A stretch of DNA of 64,000 nucleotides from Mobilicoccus caccae (GTDB lineage Bacteria > Actinomycetota > Actinomycetes > Actinomycetales > Dermatophilaceae), in assembly GCF_030161635.1 (NCBI RefSeq), contig NZ_BSUO01000001.1, positions 1,593,199-1,657,198 on the forward strand, read 5' to 3'. Below the pieces are notes generated by a model, which was not told where the DNA came from, ran no database searches, and was given only the letters and a program-made list of their open reading frames with translations. A program made the translations under genes and the position numbers. Of this stretch, positions 61,486 through 64,000 are shown one piece after another. How positions within the stretch are numbered: the stretch's first letter is position 1; each line of letters opens with the position of its first letter.

Positions 61486-64000
61486 ATGGCCTCACCTGCG
61501 GAACGGTATGCACGGTCCCGGCGGGCGGGGGCGGCGCGGCGTCGCGGCTCGCCGAGTTCGAGGCCCACTTCGACTTCGGGCTCGACGAGTTCCAGCTCCG
61601 CGCCTGTCGCGCGCTCGAGGAGGGCCGTGGCGTGCTCGTCGCGGCGCCGACGGGGGCGGGCAAGACCGTCGTCGGGGAGTTCGCGGTCCACCTGGCGCTG
61701 GCCACGGGCCGCAAGGCGTTCTACACGACGCCGATCAAGGCCCTGTCCAACCAGAAGTACGCCGACCTGGCGCGCCGTCACGGTGCCCAGAACGTCGGTC
61801 TGCTCACCGGTGACTCCTCGGTCAACGGCGAGGCTCCCGTGGTCGTCATGACCACCGAGGTCCTGCGCAACATGATGTACACCGACTCCCCGACGCTGCG
61901 CGGGCTCGGCTTCGTCGTCATGGACGAGGTCCACTACCTCGCCGACCGGATGCGTGGTGCGGTCTGGGAGGAGGTCATCATCCATCTGCCCAGGCGGGTA
62001 CAGGTGGCCTCCCTGTCGGCCACCGTCAGCAACGCCGAGGAGTTCGGCGCCTGGCTGGGGGAGGTGCGCGGCGAGACGGAGGTGGTCGTCGAGGAGCACC
62101 GGCCGGTGCCGTTGTGGCAGCACATGATGGTCGGCCGTGATCTGTTCGACCTGTTCGTCGACGACGGTCGCGCCCCGGGCACCCGGGAGGACGCCGACCC
62201 GGCCCGAACCGCCTCCTCGCGCGGACGCCGGCGCAACCGGGCCGAGCGACGCGAGGAGCGGCAGGCCTCGATCGCCGCGATGATCAATCCGGAGTTGATG
62301 GCGGCGGTGGAGGCCATGCGTCGCTCGTCGCCCCGGGGTCGTGGTGGTCGTGGGGTGCGCGAGGACGCGGGTGCACCCCGGGGTCGGCGGGGCAAGAGCC
62401 GTGGCCCCCGGTCCTCCGGCGCGCGGCGCGGCGGCATGGAGACGCGGTCGTGGGTGACCGAGCCGGAGTCCGGTCCGCGACCCGGCGCCCGCCCGGGTGG
62501 CCTGCCGAGCCGCGCCCAGGTCATCGCGCAACTCGATCGTGAGGGGCTCCTGCCTGCCATCACGTTCATCTTCAGCCGCGTGGGGTGCGACGCGGCCGTC
62601 GAACAGCTGCTGGTCTCCGACGTGCGGCTCATCCCGATCCAGGAGGGGGAGCGGATCCGCCGTGTCGTGGAGGAGAGGGTCGCAGCCATCGGCGAGTCCG
62701 ACCTGTCGGTGCTCGGGTACCGCACGTTCCTCGACGGGTTGACCCGCGGGTTCGCGGCGCACCACGCCGGCATGTTGCCGACCTTCCGCGAGATCGTCGA
62801 AGGGCTGTTCACCGAGGGCCGCATCCGGGCGGTGTTCGCCACGGAGACCCTCGCGCTCGGCATCAACATGCCCGCGCGCAGCGTCGTGCTGGAGAAGCTC
62901 GTCAAGTTCAACGGGGAGACCCACGCCGACATCACTCCGGCGGAGTACACCCAGCTCACCGGCCGCGCGGGACGCCGGGGGATCGACATCGAGGGCCACG
63001 CGGTCGTCGTGTGGAACCCCCACCTCGATCCGCTCGCCGTCGGCGGCCTGGCCTCGACCCGGACCTACCCCCTGCGCAGCAGCTTCCGACCCACCTACAA
63101 CATGGCGGTCAACCTCGTCGCGCAGTTCGGGCGGGCCCGCACGCGCGAGATCCTCGAGACCTCCTTCGCCCAGTTCCAGGCCGACCGGTCGGTGGTGGGC
63201 CTCAACCGCGCCATCCGCGAACACACCGAGGCCATGGCCGGGTACGAGGAGGCGATGACCTGCCATCTCGGTGACTTCACCGAGTACGCGACCCTGCGAC
63301 GCTCGCTCAGCGACCTCGAGAAGGACGCGGGGCGCGCCCGCGCGGCGACGCAACGCATCGCGGTGGACGCCTCGCTGGCCGAGCTCACTCCCGGCGACGT
63401 CGTGTGGCTGCCCGGTCGCCGTGAGGGGCGCGCGGTGGTCGTCACGGCCTCCCGGGGCACCAAGGGTGCGTCCGCGGCACCGAGCGTCGTCACCGAGGAG
63501 GGTCGTTTGCGGCGCCTCACCGCCGACGACCTCACCGGGCCGCTGGTGTCCTACGCCCGCCTGGCGATCGGCAAGGGCTTCAACGTGCGCAACGTCAAGT
63601 CGCGCCGCGACCTGGCGGCCACGCTGCGGGTCAAGGTGCCGGACGAGGCGCCCCGCGAGCTGGGCGAGGCGCCGACCAGCACGATCCCGGCCGACGTCGA
63701 GGCGCGGATCAGCGAGATCCGGCGGCGGCTCAAGGCGCACCCGTGCCACGGCTGCCCCGATCGGGAGCAGCACGCCCGGTGGGCCGAGCGCTGGTGGCGG
63801 TTGGAGCGGGAACGGGCGGGTCTCGAGCGGCGGGTCGGTGGCCGTACCGGCTCGGTCGCGCGCACCTTCGACCGCGTCTGCGACCTGCTCACGGCGCGCG
63901 GGTACCTCGACGAGGAGGGGAGGAGGTCACCGATCTCGGGGGCCGGTTGCGGCACCTCTACACCGAGCGTGACCTGCTCACGGCCGAGTGTCTGCGCGAC
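61486..64000 (+). CDS. helY: DEAD/DEAH-box RNA helicase HelY (Mtr4/Ski2-like), 3' end outside window, two apparent frameshifts
   Basis: Ski2-like helicase; about 838 residues are visible before the window ends. Walker A is APTGAGKTVVGEFAVH, motif Ia TTPIKALSNQKY, the DEVH box VVMDEVHYLADRM, motif III SLSATVSNAEEF, motif V FATETLALGINMPARSV, motif VI YTQLTGRAGRRGID. A basic Arg/Gly-rich insert (nucleotides about 62200-62420) separates the RecA domains. A four-residue Cys cluster lies in HPCHGCPDREQH. The frame breaks at the G-runs 61527-61531 and 63917-63920; one added G each joins MASPAERYARSRRAG to SRLAEFEAHFDFGLDEFQ, and the C-terminal part. The main frame has no stop, so it runs past base 64000. 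The gene follows tatC in many actinobacteria. Confidence 0.9.

Noticed and set aside
11284..63920. Programmed frameshifting or a recoding system as the cause of the 17 frame breaks
   Set aside because: The genes are unrelated, no common slippery heptamer or downstream structure recurs, and all breaks need the same repair, one base in a G or C run. Sequencing undercalling is simpler.
1..64000. CRISPR arrays, insertion sequences, prophage, integrase or biosynthetic gene cluster
   Set aside because: No repeat-spacer pattern, transposase, integrase or phage gene was seen, and gene content and codon use look like core chromosome throughout.

Overview
The window is dense, very GC-rich actinobacterial chromosome. 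Mycothiol synthesis (mshC), Pup ligase and depupylase genes, pafBC, a GlgC/GlgA pair, DUF3090/SCO1664/PAC2 proteins, DUF3099, DUF3263 and DUF5703 all point to Actinomycetota. The gene set fits the Micrococcales best, but the genus cannot be fixed from this sequence. There are about 60 protein genes and one tRNA-Leu(GAG). I saw no insertion sequence, prophage, CRISPR array or rRNA operon.

Layout. 1-12.8 kb: end of alr, an acyl-CoA ligase, an NlpC/P60 hydrolase behind a c-di-AMP riboswitch, a zinc metallopeptidase with an in-frame TGA, an ABC-F ATPase, an orphan MazF-like gene, a crotonase, an ABC exporter, a glycosyltransferase, SURF1 and moaA. 13-19 kb: DUF3099, fabG-fabI, a GNAT, serB, and divergent glgC/glgA. 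19-31 kb: a conserved unknown, an ABC ATPase, NfeD-SPFH, a TSUP permease, an rRNA/tRNA methylase, PEBP, a HipA-like kinase with DUF3037, an acyltransferase, recQ, a PRC-barrel/DUF2382 stress protein and galE. 31-44 kb: DUF3263, tRNA-Leu, DUF5703, a poly-Asp protein, an LLM-fold protein, then the conserved phosphatase-DUF3090-SCO1664-mshC cluster, PAC2, metH, a HAD, a GNAT and a site-2 protease. 44.5-64 kb: the pupylation region, trmI-arc, a thiolase, prs, a two-component system with a tiny secreted peptide gene, dop, bioB, pup, pafA, an FKBP lipoprotein, pafB-pafC, tatA-tatC and helY.

Main points. (1) A 56-codon gene for an exported peptide ending in C-x6-C lies directly upstream of a histidine kinase and divergent from a LuxR-type response regulator, which suggests a peptide-signalling cassette. 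(2) The Pup locus has arc, dop, pup, pafA, pafB and pafC, but the 20S proteasome genes prcB/prcA are absent from their usual place between pup and pafA. ARC nevertheless still ends in Tyr-Leu. (3) PafBC-type DNA-damage promoters, TGTCGGTG-N8-TAnnnT, precede recQ, trmI-arc and helY, and weaker forms precede metH and mshC; pafBC itself is in the window. (4) Many genes carry a TAnnnT -10 box 6-8 bases before the start codon, which implies leaderless transcripts. (5) Seventeen apparent frameshifts in 14 genes are all explained by loss of one base from a short G or C run. This looks like systematic sequencing undercalling, not gene decay, so the affected genes are given here as whole genes. Single-base coordinates of short sites may be off by one.
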